From NCBI GenBank assembly GCA_949775045.1, contig OX459105.1, positions 12,413,398-12,477,397 of the forward strand: a stretch of DNA of 64,000 bases, written 5' to 3'. The translations under genes and the position numbers were made by a program. Source of the stretch: Metridium senile. Lineage: Eukaryota > Cnidaria > Anthozoa > Actiniaria > Metridiidae. The notes beneath the pieces are model-generated. The model saw nothing but the letters and a program-made list of their open reading frames with translations. It was not told the DNA's origin and did not search any database. Numbering within the stretch: position 1 is the stretch's first letter; the number at the start of each line of letters is the position of its first letter. Below, piece after piece: positions 22,701 to 34,252 of the stretch.

Positions 22701-23133
22701 TTTGAAACTATTTTTGTTCAAATGGGAGTCATACAGAGATGGTAATAATTCTGATATTTTTATATTATTCTAAATAAAATGACAATAAATACAAAACATT
22801 GTGCTAAATTATATTTTGAAAAGCAGCGCATAAATTGGAAAAGACTGACTAGCTAGAGTCGACATTCTATCAAACTGCGTTTCAAAATTAAAAATACAAA
22901 ACAATTATATAACAAAAACAAAAGAAAACAATTTATATATTTATTGAAGTCTGAAGTGGGGTTGTTTGATAATAAAGATAAATCAAAATAAATATCAACA
23001 TTGAAAGCAGAAATACAGTGTTGACAGACAGCAGGTGTTGAAATTAAGAAGGAAACAAATCGAAAACTACACGAACCTGCTTGCTCATCTGGTTTCCACA
23101 TTGTCCAACTTGTAGATGAACAACTTCTCTCAT
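16745..23133 (-). CDS. Divergent beta-tubulin, seven exons, 449 aa
   Basis: Coding exons on the minus strand are 23077-23133, 21077-21185, 20663-20773, 19115-19572, 18559-18825, 17227-17454 and 16745-16864 (57, 109, 111, 458, 267, 228 and 120 nt), all with GT-AG borders and compatible phases. The product pairs with alpha-tubulin in microtubules. Visible landmarks are the N-terminal VGQCGNQM loop, [14 protein letters not shown], the nucleotide loop [25 protein letters not shown] with the beta-type Lys, [31 protein letters not shown] and an acidic tail [13 protein letters not shown]. The start is MREVVH rather than the usual MREI, the RFPGQ-preceding Cys is Ser, and the 195-225 region ([20 protein letters not shown]) differs markedly from common isotypes. 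It is probably a fast-evolving isotype; a germline or axonemal role is only a guess. The introns carry several MITEs. Confidence 0.93.
16990..17226. repeat. About 230-bp inverted repeat in tubulin intron 6
   Basis: The left arm (about 16990-17095: TCACAGTTCCCTGCGCCATC, GGGCCTTTGCATCGAAG, GCTTGCAATGATAGAGACC) pairs with a right arm (about 17118-17222) over roughly 100 bp with few mismatches and a short loop. The right arm ends immediately beside the exon 6 donor site. It is probably a MITE, but the duplication is not clear. Confidence 0.8.
17547..17592. repeat. Poly-G run and fold-back
   Basis: A run of about 20 G lies between CAGGGCCGTAGCACCC-like and GTGCTACGGCCCTGG complementary arms in tubulin intron 5. 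It may be a small hairpin element or a G-quadruplex former. Confidence 0.6.
18210..18500. mobile_element. 290-bp MITE in tubulin intron 5
   Basis: The inverted ends, about 60 bp each, contain GCGTATTCGTATAACCCACT and its complement AGTGGGTTATACGAATACGC, extending through AAATGCAAATG/CATTTGCATTT. The duplication is not clear (TTA-type at the left). Confidence 0.75.
20053..20255 (+). repeat. tRNA-like SINE head split by a MITE
   Basis: The left part GGCTTCGCAGCTCAGTTGGT has an A-box-like sequence. The right part, after the insert, reads CTGCACTGGTACTACAAAGG and holds a perfect B box, GGTTCGAATCC (20227-20237). Together they make a tRNA-shaped Pol III promoter without a convincing full cloverleaf, as in a SINE. 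The D-arm stretch GGTAGAGCA is the target duplicated by the insert. It lies in intron 3 of the beta-tubulin gene. Confidence 0.7.
20083..20192. mobile_element. 110-bp MITE with 9-bp duplication inside the tRNA-like sequence
   Basis: TAGCCTGCAAAACAGGCGTT starts the element and the near-exact complement closes it; the arms run on through CTTTCGGGTTTTTGGGG. GGTAGAGCA is duplicated at 20074-20082 and 20193-20201. A 9-bp duplication fits the Mutator-like group. Confidence 0.88.
20280..20445 (+). repeat. Two degenerate tandem copies of the tRNA-like repeat
   Basis: Each copy retains CTGCACNAGNACTG, a weakened B-box region and CCTGTCC(AAGT)CCCGAAATG-like sequence. This extends the SINE head at 20053-20255 into a small decaying tandem cluster with a period near 110 bp. 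Confidence 0.55.
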
Positions 23134-24612
23134 TGTGTGACCAGTTATGCACACTCTCTTATTCAATCTTAACACCGTGATAGATTTAGTCAGTTCACTC
23201 CGTCGCTATTCAGTCGCACTTGACGATCTTGTTCAGGCCAGGGTAGGTCAATAGTGAACAATAGACTACCCTAATGGGGTTGACACTCGGGAATGTTCAA
23301 CGATTTTTCCATTACATCATTAGAGAACCTTTTAGCGCCCAATCTTATTGGAGCAAAGATGGTTACGCTCGTTGGCTTTCGGGAGTAGTTCACCGAAATA
23401 GCTCCGTCGAAATAAAAAAAAAAAAAGATGGTGACCAATTTGACAATAATTTTTGAACTAAAGATGACAATAATTAACTGGAAAACATTGCTCCAATGCT
23501 ACCGAGGTACCAGATGAAGTACAAATGTATGATGACTTTTGTCGAGTTAATATGTCATTACAATTAAAATATAATAGATTATTATTATTATCATAATAAT
23601 ATATAATATGAGACACCAGATGGAGTACAAATATATGATGACTTTTATCGAGTAAATATGTCATTACAATTAAAATATAATAAATCATTATTATTATCAT
23701 AATAATATATAATATGAGACACCAGATGGAGTACAAATGTATGATGACTTTTATCGGGTAAATATGTCATAGCAATTAAAATATAATAAATTATTATTAC
23801 TATCATCATCATCATTATTATTATTATTATTATTTAACAATCATATTCAATTATTCGCAGAAGTGTGAATTTCTCTACCAACTTTTATAATACTAATATT
23901 TATTAGTATAAATAAGGTGATGATTATAGAAAATCGCGCGCGCTGATTGGTTCGAGAACTTCGGACAGTTTTCGATGGACACCTACAGCGTTTCAAAAAA
24001 GGGTAGTTATTTCTACTTTTTGAAATAATCAGCTTTTTATTTATTTATCTAAAACAATTAGTTTCCTCAGGCTCGACTTTGTCTCACGTATATTTTTAAT
24101 ATTGACAGTTTATTGTGATTATTAATAGCATCGAATGTTGTAAAAAGCTATTTTTCTGTAGTATTTATTTTTACATTGTAGATTAGCTTAAAAAGTATTA
24201 CGTTAGTAACACGTGCTAGAGTGATTTTCATATGACCGTGAAAGAATTGGCAAACTAATAGTTGTTACTACACTCTGAATCTATTGTTTTCTTTTATTCT
24301 TTACCAACAAATACAAACTTAAATAGTCGTTTTTCTTTCGCAGTCAAATGAAAATCTCTCTAGTAGTCTTATTGTTTTCTTTTGTCTGATTCTGACTGTG
24401 CGAGACCTTTACAATGTGTCTATTTATCGCTTCACAGGTTAAGCGCTTTCACTCTTTTAGAGCCGTTTTCATTACATCTGTTTTCATTAACCCGTGAAAC
24501 GCACTTGGTGTATCACTCTTTTAATGTACCTTAAATACCCATGGTCACTTACCAGCATGCTTTGCGTTGTTTATTTTGATTTGAGAGTTATAATTCAATC
24601 GCAGTCCGTCGT
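23134..24612. other. Intergenic stretch upstream of beta-tubulin
   Basis: The first few hundred bases are the likely promoter of the minus-strand tubulin gene. No other gene is supported. A 106-bp tandem repeat and an ATT tract (about 23815-23834) lie inside. Confidence 0.45.
23515..23790. repeat. Three tandem copies of a 106-bp unit
   Basis: Units begin near 23515, 23620 and 23727. Each carries GTACAAATNTATGATGACTT, then AATATGTCATTACAATTAAA and a TTATTATTATCATAATAATA core. Confidence 0.85.
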
Positions 24613-24615
24613 ATA

Positions 24616-24809
24616 GACCAAATTGGCTAACGCGTTGCTATGTACGTTTCCACCCAATTCAAAACCATTGGGAATAAAAACTTGTTCCAAACATTTTCCA
24701 CGTGATGTCTAAATACATCAAGAATGTATGTCTGAATACAAAGAATCTTATTCCCAAATAATTTGAATTGGGTGGAAACATACATAGCAACGCGTTAGCC
24801 GATATGGTC
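24616..24809. mobile_element. 194-bp MITE with TA duplication
   Basis: Ends of about 45 bp begin GACCAAATTGGCTAACGCGT and close with the near-complement ACGCGTTAGCCGATATGGTC. TA lies on both sides (24614-24615, 24810-24811). Confidence 0.82.
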
Positions 24810-24811
24810 TA

Positions 24812-26300
24812 TTACGAGAAAACAAATAGAAAACGCTAAAGGATTTAGTAAGATCGCAAATACCCACTCACATCGTGAGATATAAAATGTCTGAATGTGC
24901 GATTTTCATGGTTCACGAAATTCAGTCTTTCGCGCGCAGTGCATGCTGGTAAGTTACCGTAGGTCTTTAATCATATTCCATTGTGTTCTGTTTGTTGTTA
25001 TTTGACTATCACACTTTAATTAATACACTTATTTCAAATATGGTTGAAGGAGTGAACAGCGATTGCACGACCTAAAGGAATTATGGGATTTATCCTTGTG
25101 GAAGAAAACAAATTTACTGCACAACACCAGCCCCATTTGGTAAAGAGCTTAAAATTGTTGTAACTGAGCTTACCGATCCAGAAAAACACTAGCCTCCTCC
25201 GCAGGCAACTCCTGAGTCCGAGAGTGAGTTTCGTGATTTTGGGGTTCCTGTGTTGAAAATTCGAGGACGACGAAGCCTGGTGACGAGCCCCCGAGAAAAA
25301 GAAGGACACAGGAAGCCCGCGACGGGTTTTTTTTTCTTCGTTTTTTCTGCCTAAGAGATGCCTGCGGAGGCTAGTTGTATGCATAACCACAATTCCTTTC
25401 GGTCGTGCAATCGCCGTTCGCCATTAACCGTTCAATCCGTCAACCTTTTTTGAAATACGAAACTTTGTTTCACGTGTAAATGAAAACCACTGTATCTAGA
25501 TTAAATTAAAAAAATAAAGTTGAAGCATGCAAAAAGCATAGGCGAATTCCATTTAAAGTTAATACATTTAAAGTGTTCATACTTTTGCGCTTTGCACTGA
25601 AAAAGTTTCAAAACAAAACATAAATAGATAAAAAAACATCTCAAGAACCTTTCTAGAAAATATTTATAAAAATAGAGAATTGAGATTTTCAAAAACAATT
25701 GTTTACAAATGAAGAATATGTAAAAAAACATTGAATAAATTGTCTTTCACTTTAGCCTGCTTTGCAAATACGCCTTCATTTCACACCAATATTGATGTAG
25801 AGTAAAGTGGGATAAATTGTTTATACTTAAATTATATAAAGTAGTCACTTTGAACATGCCAACTACTTTTGACAAAGATTGCAGCTTGCAGGCTTTTTTC
25901 TTCACGGGTGACAAATTTTCTCGGAAAGAGGTATGTAATACCAAGCCAATTACCAAGAGTACAACTAGTACTTCTCGAGTTAACATTTTCTCAGACTAGC
26001 TATTTTAAGATTCATATTTTGCTTCTGTCCGCCATGTTGGTTTTTGTTTATGAAAGAGTAAATCTATGCATATGTATGACGTAAGCAGAGACATCGCAAT
26101 TTGATTGGCTGTGGCGAAATTACTTGGCGTGACATATGTTCCAAATATAGATTGTCTGGCAAAACTCCTAAAGGAGATACATGAGATGTACGCTCCGGGT
26201 AATGGGGTCCTGGTAGTACATGCAAGAATATGAATCGAAATATGAAGTGATTTTTCTATTCTCCCTAATATATATGCTTATATCTATTCTACCTACGATG
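24812..26300. other. Gene-free stretch
   Basis: No gene is supported. The MITE at 25190-25373 and an interspersed repeat at about 25398-25460 (GGTCGTGCAATCGCCGTTCG, then CCGTCAACCTTTTTTGAAAT) lie here. The latter also occurs at about 33800-33860 and 63415-63455. Confidence 0.45.
25190..25373. mobile_element. 184-bp MITE, TAGCCTCCTCCGCAGGC family
   Basis: It is bounded by TAGCCTCCTCCGCAGGCA and TGCCTGCGGAGGCTA. Its body is the reverse complement of the copy at 49928-50145 (shared ACTCCTGAGTCCGAGAGTGA and GAGGACGACGAAGCCTGGTG). I see no clear target duplication here. Confidence 0.8.
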
Positions 26301-26309
26301 ACATCCAAG

Positions 26310-27005
26310 GAGACAGACGCGTCTGTCAAAGCGTCTAGGACGGTCTGACAGGACTCCAATGCTCGATGGGTCAGTGATAGTAACGGTACTACTATAAGAG
26401 TACGGTGCATAGTTAGATGTAATCTTCGTGGACATGGTCTGACAGGATTCCAGTGCTCGAACAGTACAGTGATGGCAACGGTGCCTCTATAAGAGTATGG
26501 TGCCTTGTTAGACGTAATCTTCGTGGACGTGGTCTGACAGGACTCCAGTGCTCGAACAGTACATTGATAGTAACGGTGCTACTATAAGAGTATGGTGCAT
26601 AGTTAGATGTAATCTTCGTGGACATGGTCTGACAGGATTCCAGTGCTCGAACAGTACAGTGATGGCAACGGTGCCTCTATAAGAGTATGGTGCCTTGTTA
26701 GACGTAATCTTCGTGGACGTGGTCTGACAGGACTCCAGTGCTCGAACAGTACATTGATAGTAACGGTGCTACTATAAGAGTATGGTGCCTTGTTAGACGT
26801 AATCTTCGTGGACATGGTCTGACAGGACTCCAGTGCTCGAACAGTACATTGATAGTAACGGTGCTACTATAAGAGTATGGTGCCTTGTTAGACGTAATCT
26901 TCGTGGACATGGTCTGACAGGATTCCAGTGCTCGAACAGTACAATGATAGTAACGGTGCTCAGTATATAAGAGTATGGTGCATTGTTAGACGTAATCTTC
27001 GTGGA
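26310..27005. repeat. Satellite array, 95-bp unit, about seven copies
   Basis: The unit contains GTAATCTTCGTGGACATGGT, CTGACAGGACTCCAGTGCTC, GAACAGTACAGTGATGGCAA and CTATAAGAGTATGGTGCCTT. Copies alternate between two subtypes (CAGTGATGGCAACGGTGCCT and CATTGATAGTAACGGTGCTA), suggesting a 190-bp higher-order period. The unit length is not a multiple of three and reading frames across it change, so I do not call it coding. Confidence 0.92.
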
Positions 27006-29136
27006 CGACCTTCTTACGATATCCTACTGGTCGGAAAGCTGATTTTTGATCTGACGAACGGGAATCAGGACGATACCTAAATAATAAACAAATATATATA
27101 TACTTTAAAACAGTTATTGGAACACTGTAAATAACATATATTGCAAATTAACTCGTTTGTAAATGAAACTAAGTTCACATTGCATTGCTTTTTGGACAGG
27201 GAGTATTTTAAGGGGGCTTGAACAGTACCGAACGTATCATGACTTTCTATTATCATTCTGATTGTAAACCCCTCTTAAATTGTGAACTTTTGAAAATTTG
27301 GCAATATTCATTTGCAAAAGAAAGAAGGAATATTCTAGTTGTGATGTTTTTTGAGGCTATGATGGAAGGCAACCTTTGTTTGATGTGTACACTCCTATCG
27401 TTAATTTAAAATTGTTGTCTGTTGTCTAATTTTAAAATCTATGGTTAAATTTTAAAGAACATAATACATTATATATATCAAAGTTAAAATCTATGGTTAA
27501 ATTTTAAAGACCATATTACATTATATATATCAAAGCTTATATGTTATACGATGAGAATAGTCCAATGTTCAAATCGCCAGTGCAGAATCGAGATGCGGCC
27601 TGGGGCGGGTTAAGTCTCGCAAAGGCGCTTGGGATCTTTACATGGGACAGCAACGCCATTTTGCTATTGTTGGGCACCATTTTACAATCCCAAACGCCAT
27701 TGCGGTATGCATCTCGATTCTGCGCATTGGCTAGTTGCATAGATTCGAGGGTCGCAGCTTAGAAAACTGTAAATGGTTATTGCGTCTCCCTCCTTAAATA
27801 AAGATATTGTATTGTATTGTATAGATGCCATGCACAAGTGCTATGTTAGTGTAACGCAATTATTGTCACGCTACAGCTATGAATTGGTGCGACATGAGTG
27901 CAGATACATACGTGGGCAAGGGACTGTCAAGCGGTAAACTCTAACGTCATAATGATTACTGGTGAATTTTGCTACCACACCACACCTATGAGCACACAAG
28001 CATGCAATTAAAAAGTGCGGTTATATTAGTAACGGCCATGCGCTGATTTACAGTGATTAACAAAGCCCTAATTGTGCCTTACAATTATCATATAGTGCAT
28101 TAAATGGAGTTATAGGTGTGATTTTACATGCAATATGTAATAAATTAGAGTCAATCACTTGGTTTTATAGTACTTGTGAGCAGAGTTGTGTGATGTAAAT
28201 ATTGAATAAATGTAGTGGTAGTGGTAGTGAGTGTGAACGAGCCTCGCGTAAGAGCCTCTGCGGGGAGTGATGGCTGTAAAATAGCGTTTTTCTAAGGCCC
28301 CGTTTACACGAATCCGGATACTTTTGAAACCGCATACGTTTTGATGCGAATCGGCCTATCGTCCATACGAATCCATTGAATCCGGTCACCGAAACCGCAT
28401 ACTTTTACTTGAATCCTCCGGATACGCGGATTCGTGTGGACGCAAATATTTTTATGCGGTTTCAGCCGGATCGGATTCGTGTAGACGAGGCCTAAGAATA
28501 TAAGTGTATGAGACACGTTTATGGAACCTATTACGATGTATCTTAATCAAGACTTGTTTAAAAATTACTTTGATTGATAGTTGTTTATTTTATATGTTTC
28601 TAAATTTGTTATTTTTATACTTTATGTTATAGCGCATAGAGCATTTATTTAGATACGCACTCATATAAATGCAAATTATTATTATTATTAATAACCAATA
28701 AGCCCTATGCACAATTGGCGCTAATCCTGTTCATTTTAGACATAATTGTCTGGGGTATTTATGGTTAGAACTAATCGATCCTTTTAAATAACAGAGCCCT
28801 AGATTAGGTGCTAAGATAATGGAGCTTTGACTCGAACAAATCCTGTCATGAAAGTATCATTGCTCGACATGTATTTTCGATCTTAAAGTATATACTCTTT
28901 ATTAGTATATACTCTTTATTAGTAAGTATTCGCAAGTATATACTCTTTATTAGTTGAAAATTGTATCATTGTGACAAATAAACTAAACTAAACTAAAGTA
29001 AACTTAAAGGGCAGGCTATAGCAATTAGCCACTTTCAAAACGAGATATGGAAACTGGGGCGAGTTTTGCCATTCAATTCAATCAGCACTAAATCCTAAAA
29101 CTCATGAGTGGCTAATTCAACCGTGTCATATAGTCC
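27006..29136. other. Gene-free stretch with LINE/SINE tails
   Basis: No gene is supported. It includes an inverted pair at about 27578-27599 and 27709-27731 (GCAGAATCGAGATGC and complement), a (TTGTA)n tail at about 27808-27824, a GTAGTG tail at about 28212-28228, the MITE at 28296-28492, and an (ACTAA)n tail at about 28978-28999. The tails look like 3' ends of retroposons. Confidence 0.5.
28296..28492. mobile_element. 197-bp MITE with TAA duplication, PIF/Harbinger-like
   Basis: The inverted ends GGCCCCGTTTACACGAATCC and GGATTCGTGTAGACGAGGCC are flanked by TAA at 28293-28295 and 28493-28495. The inner part holds further inverted copies of GCATACG/GCGGTTTC motifs. Confidence 0.82.
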
Positions 29137-32100
29137 TTACCTTTCTCCCTCGTTTGATATTCTTTTATTGTATCCATGGCCACCATCACTTCTTCTCCGT
29201 TCCCTGGAATAAGCACTAGAGGTTCCGCCTTTCTCCTCTTCATTACCAACAGAATTAGAAGCTGTGGTGAGAACCACAGATCCACTCTGCGGTCGGTTTC
29301 TATTTTCAGAGATTCTACGCTCCCGTGAGGGGTAGGCTGGAGGTAAGCTTCTTTGGTTGGAACGTTCTTTGTCGCGCATCATGACGTCATCTAAAGATTT
29401 ACGTTTCGCTAAATGGTACGGTGGAGGGGAACGTTCTGGAGGTCTTGAGCTAGCCCCTTCGTTTCGTGTCCCTGGGGGTAGATATCTTGAATGGGAAACT
29501 TCCTGAGATCCATACCTAAGCCCTGAATGACCAGCTTTATTTGAGTCCTCATATCGTGCCCCTGAAAGTCTAATTGGATCAGACCGTTGAGGAGGTGGTG
29601 GTTGCCTTGGTGATGTAGCCGGAGATGGTTGAGATTCTACAATTTGTATACTCGTTGCTTGTATAGTTTCTGGTGACATACGAGGTGTTATCGACATGGC
29701 GGGCGTGGCAACACCTAGTCTGTTCCTATACTCAGCGTTTTCTTTAGTCAATTTCTCGATCTTTCTTTCAAGGGATCGCTTGGTACGAGATAGTTCTACT
29801 GCCTTCTCCATCGCCATGTCACTTGCTTTAGCACTCTCCTTTTGTAATTCCTCTGCTTGTTTACTCACATCTTTTAGCTGTTTCTCCAATTCTTCCTTTG
29901 TGGATTCTAATTCAGAATTCTTTTGACTGAATTCGTCAATGTCTTGATGAAGCTGTTCAACGGTTGTAATAACATCTGTACTTTCATGGTGAATGTCTTC
30001 ATCGGTTGACTTCATAACCTTTCCAGAAATTTCCCTCAGTTCGGTTCTTATTCGAGTGATTTCTTTATCGCCGCCATCTTTCATTCCTATAAGTCTTCTC
30101 TTCTCTTCCTCGTGTTTTTTTCTCAGGAGTTTTATCTCGTTGCTTTTCGCAGAAACATCTTTACGGACACTATCCATTTCATTCTTAAAAGCTTCGAGCG
30201 ATTCCTGGAATTCTTTCAGCTCGGCGACAAGGGTTTCCTTCTCACCAGCTACTTTTTCCAGTTGACCATTCAAAGTGTTCTTTTTCTCGACAGTCTTTTC
30301 CAACTCTGCGCTTACCTGTGCAAGGCACAGTTCAGTCTCTTGGTTCTTCTGTTCCAACTCTTGCTTCTCTCCTTTGAGCAATTCTAATTTTCTAATAGTT
30401 GTTTCTAGCTTGTTTATCTTTCCTTCAAGTTCAGCTTTCTCGTTGTTCAACTCTTCAATCTGTTTCTGCATGCTTCGCTTCTCGCCAGCAATTTTCGTGA
30501 CAGTTTCTGACAAAGCTTGACACTCGCTTTGTAAATGAAACATGTCTTTCTTCAAAACTTCGAGTTCATCTTTCAAACCATCGGGATCATCAGTGATTCC
30601 ATTCTCCTTTTTATCCTTCTTGCTTTTCTTACTATCTTTCAATTTCAAACCCTTCAACTTCTTCGTCTTCTCAGCTTTCTTAGGGGTCGCTTCGTCCGTC
30701 TTCTTCCCATCTCTCTCCTCTTCAAGGCAGATTTTAAGCGCGCTGACTTCCTTCTCCGTTTTTTCTAATTCATTTTGGAGTTGTAAGTTCTCTTTGTTAA
30801 GTTTATCAAAAGCTGGTCTCAGTGATTGACTTTTGTCTTCTTTAGCGGTGGAATGCCCTCCGTCTGTTTGCTCTTTCTCCAATCTACTTTTCAACTCTTC
30901 AATCTCTTGCTCCGCTTTTTCTAAACTTTCTTGTAATTTTGAGTTCTCCTTGTTGAGCTTGATTATTGCAGATTTTAGATTTACAGAACTGAAGTCATCT
31001 GTTTTAATTGTAACTTCAGTTTCTGCTTTAGCAGACTGTTCGTCCTTAGTAGCTTTGAGTTCATTTTGAAGTATTTCTATGTGATTTTTGTAAGCTAAAT
31101 TTTCCTCTTCAAGTATATCGCAGTGTTCGTCATATTTTAGCACTTGGACCTTCAATGTTTGGATTTCTCTCTCAAATCTCTTCGAAGTGTCCTACAATAA
31201 TAACAATACTTGAGGTGAATGTGAGGCGTAGAAACCATAGCGGTGCTAGGTATCATCAATAATAACAGCGGTAGAATTAAGAATCACGACAACGACAGGA
31301 AACAATATATATAGGAACAATAATAGTGAAATAAATTTACCATCTACATCAGCAGCATCATTACAAGCAGCAGCCGCCAGCATCAGCATTATCATCATAT
31401 TCAGAAGCATCATCATCATCATCACCACCATGATATTATGCAGAAGCAGCAGCATCCTTACCATCATCATCACCATCATCATCATCATTATCATATTATG
31501 CAGAAGCATGCATCATCACCATCATCATCATATTATGCAGAAACAGCAGCATCCTCACCATCATCATGATATTATGCAGAAGCAGCAGCATCCTCACCAT
31601 CATCATCACCATCCTCACCATCATCATGATATTATGCAGAAGCAGCAGCATCTTCACCATCATCATCATCACCACCACCATCATCATATTATGCAGAAGC
31701 ATGCAGCATCATCATGATATTATGCAGAAGCAGCAGCATCCTCACCATTAGCATCATCATCTTTACCATCATCATCCGCATCATCATCAGCCGTGGTACG
31801 TCATCATCAAATCAGCACTGTCATCAGCATCATAATCATCATACTCAGCCGCAGCAGAGTCATCTTTATACCATCATCATAACCATAATTATCATCAGCA
31901 TCATCATCAGCCGCGGTACGTCATCATCAGCACTGTCATCAGCATCATAATCATCATACTTAGCCGCAGCAGAGTCATCTTTATACCATCATCATAACCA
32001 TAATTATCATCAGCATCATCATCAAACATTAGAAGTAACAGCAAGTAAAATAATAGGAGCTCACAGCATCATGAACAAAAAAGTAAAAAAATAGCAAAGC

Positions 32101-33207
32101 AACAATAACATACTATGACAAATGAGTAAAAATATTGTAAAACTAAAGTCTTATTGCGATTTTCGACTTTCTGCGAACTCAGACATTCCAACGGTTAGTT
32201 GTAAATTACGTATTTCCTGGTTGTCAATCAAGGATTTAAAAGGTACCGACTAATTAGTTTTGATTGACGGCCGCTAATGAAATGTCTAAGTTCGCAGAAA
32301 GTCGAAAACCGCAGTAAGAAAATTAACCACCCACCTTATCAATAACATTACAGTTCTGTCTATCTTCACTCAGTCTCTTAATCTCCATCTCCATCTCCGC
32401 CTTCTCCAGCACAAGGCTATCTCTCTCCTCCTCAATGATACCCTTCACCTTCTCCAGTTGCTCAAAGTCATCTTTCATTTGAGCCATCGTCTGATGGCAT
32501 GTTGCTAGCTCATGTGCAATATTATCTTCGGAGTTCTCAGCAACTTGGAGCAGCTTCTGGAGGTCTAAATTATCCCGCTGCAATTGCTCAAAACCCGAGG
32601 TTCCTTTGCTGGACTTTTCTTTCAAATGCATTCGCTCGTTTGCTAGTCTTAGCTTTTTGATTTCCTTCTCAAGAACTTGGATCCTAGTACGCATCGTTTC
32701 CTCGTTGTCCAACGAGTCGAAATAATTCCATTGTTTAACATTTACATCCTTTTTATCATTTAAAAGTGTACTTAGGTGTTTAACTTGTTTTTTTAAACTA
32801 TTACATTCATTTTCAATGGCTTTTTTCTCGATTTCCAACTCACGGGAGTTGAGGACATGATCTTGAATGTCCGACACCGCAGTTTCGATTTCCTTCAGCA
32901 AAGAGCTCCTCTGGTCCTCAGTTGCTGTTTTCTGATCCTCAAGTCTCGAGGCGCTCTCGATCTGATCGTCCATTTCCGCTAAACTTGTCTCTAGTTCTTG
33001 TATAAGTCTATCTTTTCTAACAACGTATGGCGCTAAGTCTAAGTCATCGTCGTCCTCACTATAATCTTCAAGCTTATCAGACTTCTTAGCCTTAGAGCAT
33101 TCGTTTAGAGTCCCATACTTGGACTTTTGCGAGCTAGAGCTCTGCGAGTCAATATCAAGCCTGTTGTGGTTTATTCTAGTTGGTCCATTCATATGCTCTG
33201 TCTGCAT
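29137..33207 (-). CDS. Large coiled-coil protein, two visible coding exons, about 975 aa
   Basis: Coding exons 32335-33207 and 29137-31191 join in phase 0 (AAG/GTGGGT donor, TTGTAG acceptor). The N-terminal 60 residues are Ser/Lys-rich, followed by an acidic EDYSEDDDDLDLAPYVV stretch. Residues of about 65-290 and 292-770 are heptad-rich coiled coil (for example QLEKVKGIIEEERDSLVLEK), broken by a Lys-rich linker (KKLKGLKLKDSKKSKKDKK). The last 200 residues are Pro/Ser/Arg-rich and disordered (SPRQPPPPQRSDPIRLSG). It resembles cytoskeletal or Golgi scaffold proteins only in this general sense; I cannot name it. The TAA stop at 29137-29139 lies inside a perfect donor sequence (AG/GTAAGG), so the last exon may splice on and the true C-terminus could differ. 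A TTTTAG acceptor near 33321 suggests a 5' UTR exon. Confidence 0.78.
31380..32040. repeat. CAT/ATC-rich minisatellite in the coiled-coil gene intron
   Basis: The array is built of (ATC)n stretches interleaved with ATATTATGCAGAAGCAGCAG units (31430-31740), followed by longer duplicated blocks (31790-32020, repeating GCCGCAGCAGAGTCATCTTT). Histidine-rich and methionine-rich open frames here follow from the repeat and are not genes. Confidence 0.92.
32149..32312. mobile_element. 164-bp MITE just downstream of the exon 1 donor
   Basis: The inverted ends TTGCGATTTTCGACTTTCTG and CAGAAAGTCGAAAACCGCAG continue into AACTCAGACATT/AATGTCTAAGTT. It lies in the intron, about 20 bases from the splice donor of the first coding exon. 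Confidence 0.78.
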
Positions 33208-33965
33208 TCCTTAATGAGTGGTACAAGTGCTCCTACAAGCCCTTCATTCACTTACAGGCTGAGAGATAGATGCCGCGTTGCATACTATTCAGAACCTTTC
33301 CATGCATGGACGTTTACTTGATCTAAAATAAAGAAATATAAAAAAAATTAAATGTGGCATAGGCCTTTTTCAGTTTGTAATAAAAAATATCAATGAGATT
33401 AATGACAATGTAACTGAATTAAAAAGGAAGACAAACGCAACGAAGTTACGACGTTTCGACATCGAGAATGAAAATTGGCCAAGGCAAAGAGCTCGAATAA
33501 TAACTTTAATAGAAAACTCCCTCACGGGTTTTTCAGTAACTATTTACAGTCATATGATATTAATTATATAAACTAATTATTTACATTGATAATAACTATA
33601 AAAACTAACTATATATTGATATAAATATTAACTATACTAGTCGATCTATTCAACTGAGTGTTGCAAAAGACGTGAAGGTCTTTAGTGTAGGACTGCTTTT
33701 GATTGTTTGGTCTAAATTATCTCAGATTTTGGTTCCTCTGTACTGTATAAGAAAGAGCGCTGGCCTGCTGCCGTTTTGAACAAAGGGAAAAACAACAATG
33801 CCTTTCGGTCGTGCAATCGCCGTTCGCCATTTACCGTTCACTCCGTCAACCTTTTTGAAATAGGTGTATATTTGAAAACGATGATGATGATTGTAATAAT
33901 AATGGTGATGGAGAAGATACTAACAATGATATGATGTTCATATTGAAATTATAGCAATGATTATA

Positions 33966-34252
33966 CACCCATTTCTAAAATCGTTGTCGCAGCCGAAGCT
34001 ACAGTCCACACTCTGAACCTGCAAAGGATGTCGGTAATATGAACAGAATTTGTGATTTACTACACGTTTTTCAATAAATATTTGTTTAATCATCTACCAC
34101 TGTAACATCCTTTTATGGTCATATAAGACAGACACGTACAATTAAAATCAGTACTATGAATAAATCGATGACAAAAGAAGAAATACCAACATGCTTTGCA
34201 GGTTTCATAGTGTGGACTGTAGCTTTGATTGCGACGATTTTTGAAATAGGCG
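33966..34252. mobile_element. 287-bp MITE, CACCYATTTC family, TA duplication
   Basis: It starts CACCCATTTCTAAAATCGTT and ends AACGATTTTTGAAATAGGCG-like (CGACGATTTTTGAAATAGGC). The inverted arms continue through GAAGCTACAGTCCACACT and its complement. TA stands outside both ends. It is related by its tips to the elements at 46091 and 50631. Confidence 0.75.

Noticed and set aside
26413..26910. Repeated 70-aa open frames on the minus strand
   Set aside because: They repeat with the 95-bp satellite, whose length is not a multiple of three, so the frame changes from unit to unit. This is a by-product of the array.
29696..31069. Ser/Phe/Leu-rich plus-strand frames opposite the coiled-coil exon
   Set aside because: They are antisense shadows of Glu/Lys-rich coiled-coil coding sequence.
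31430..31951. Histidine-rich and methionine-rich open frames
   Set aside because: They are translations of the CAT/ATG triplet minisatellite on either strand inside an intron; no start context, domain or non-repetitive sequence supports a gene.
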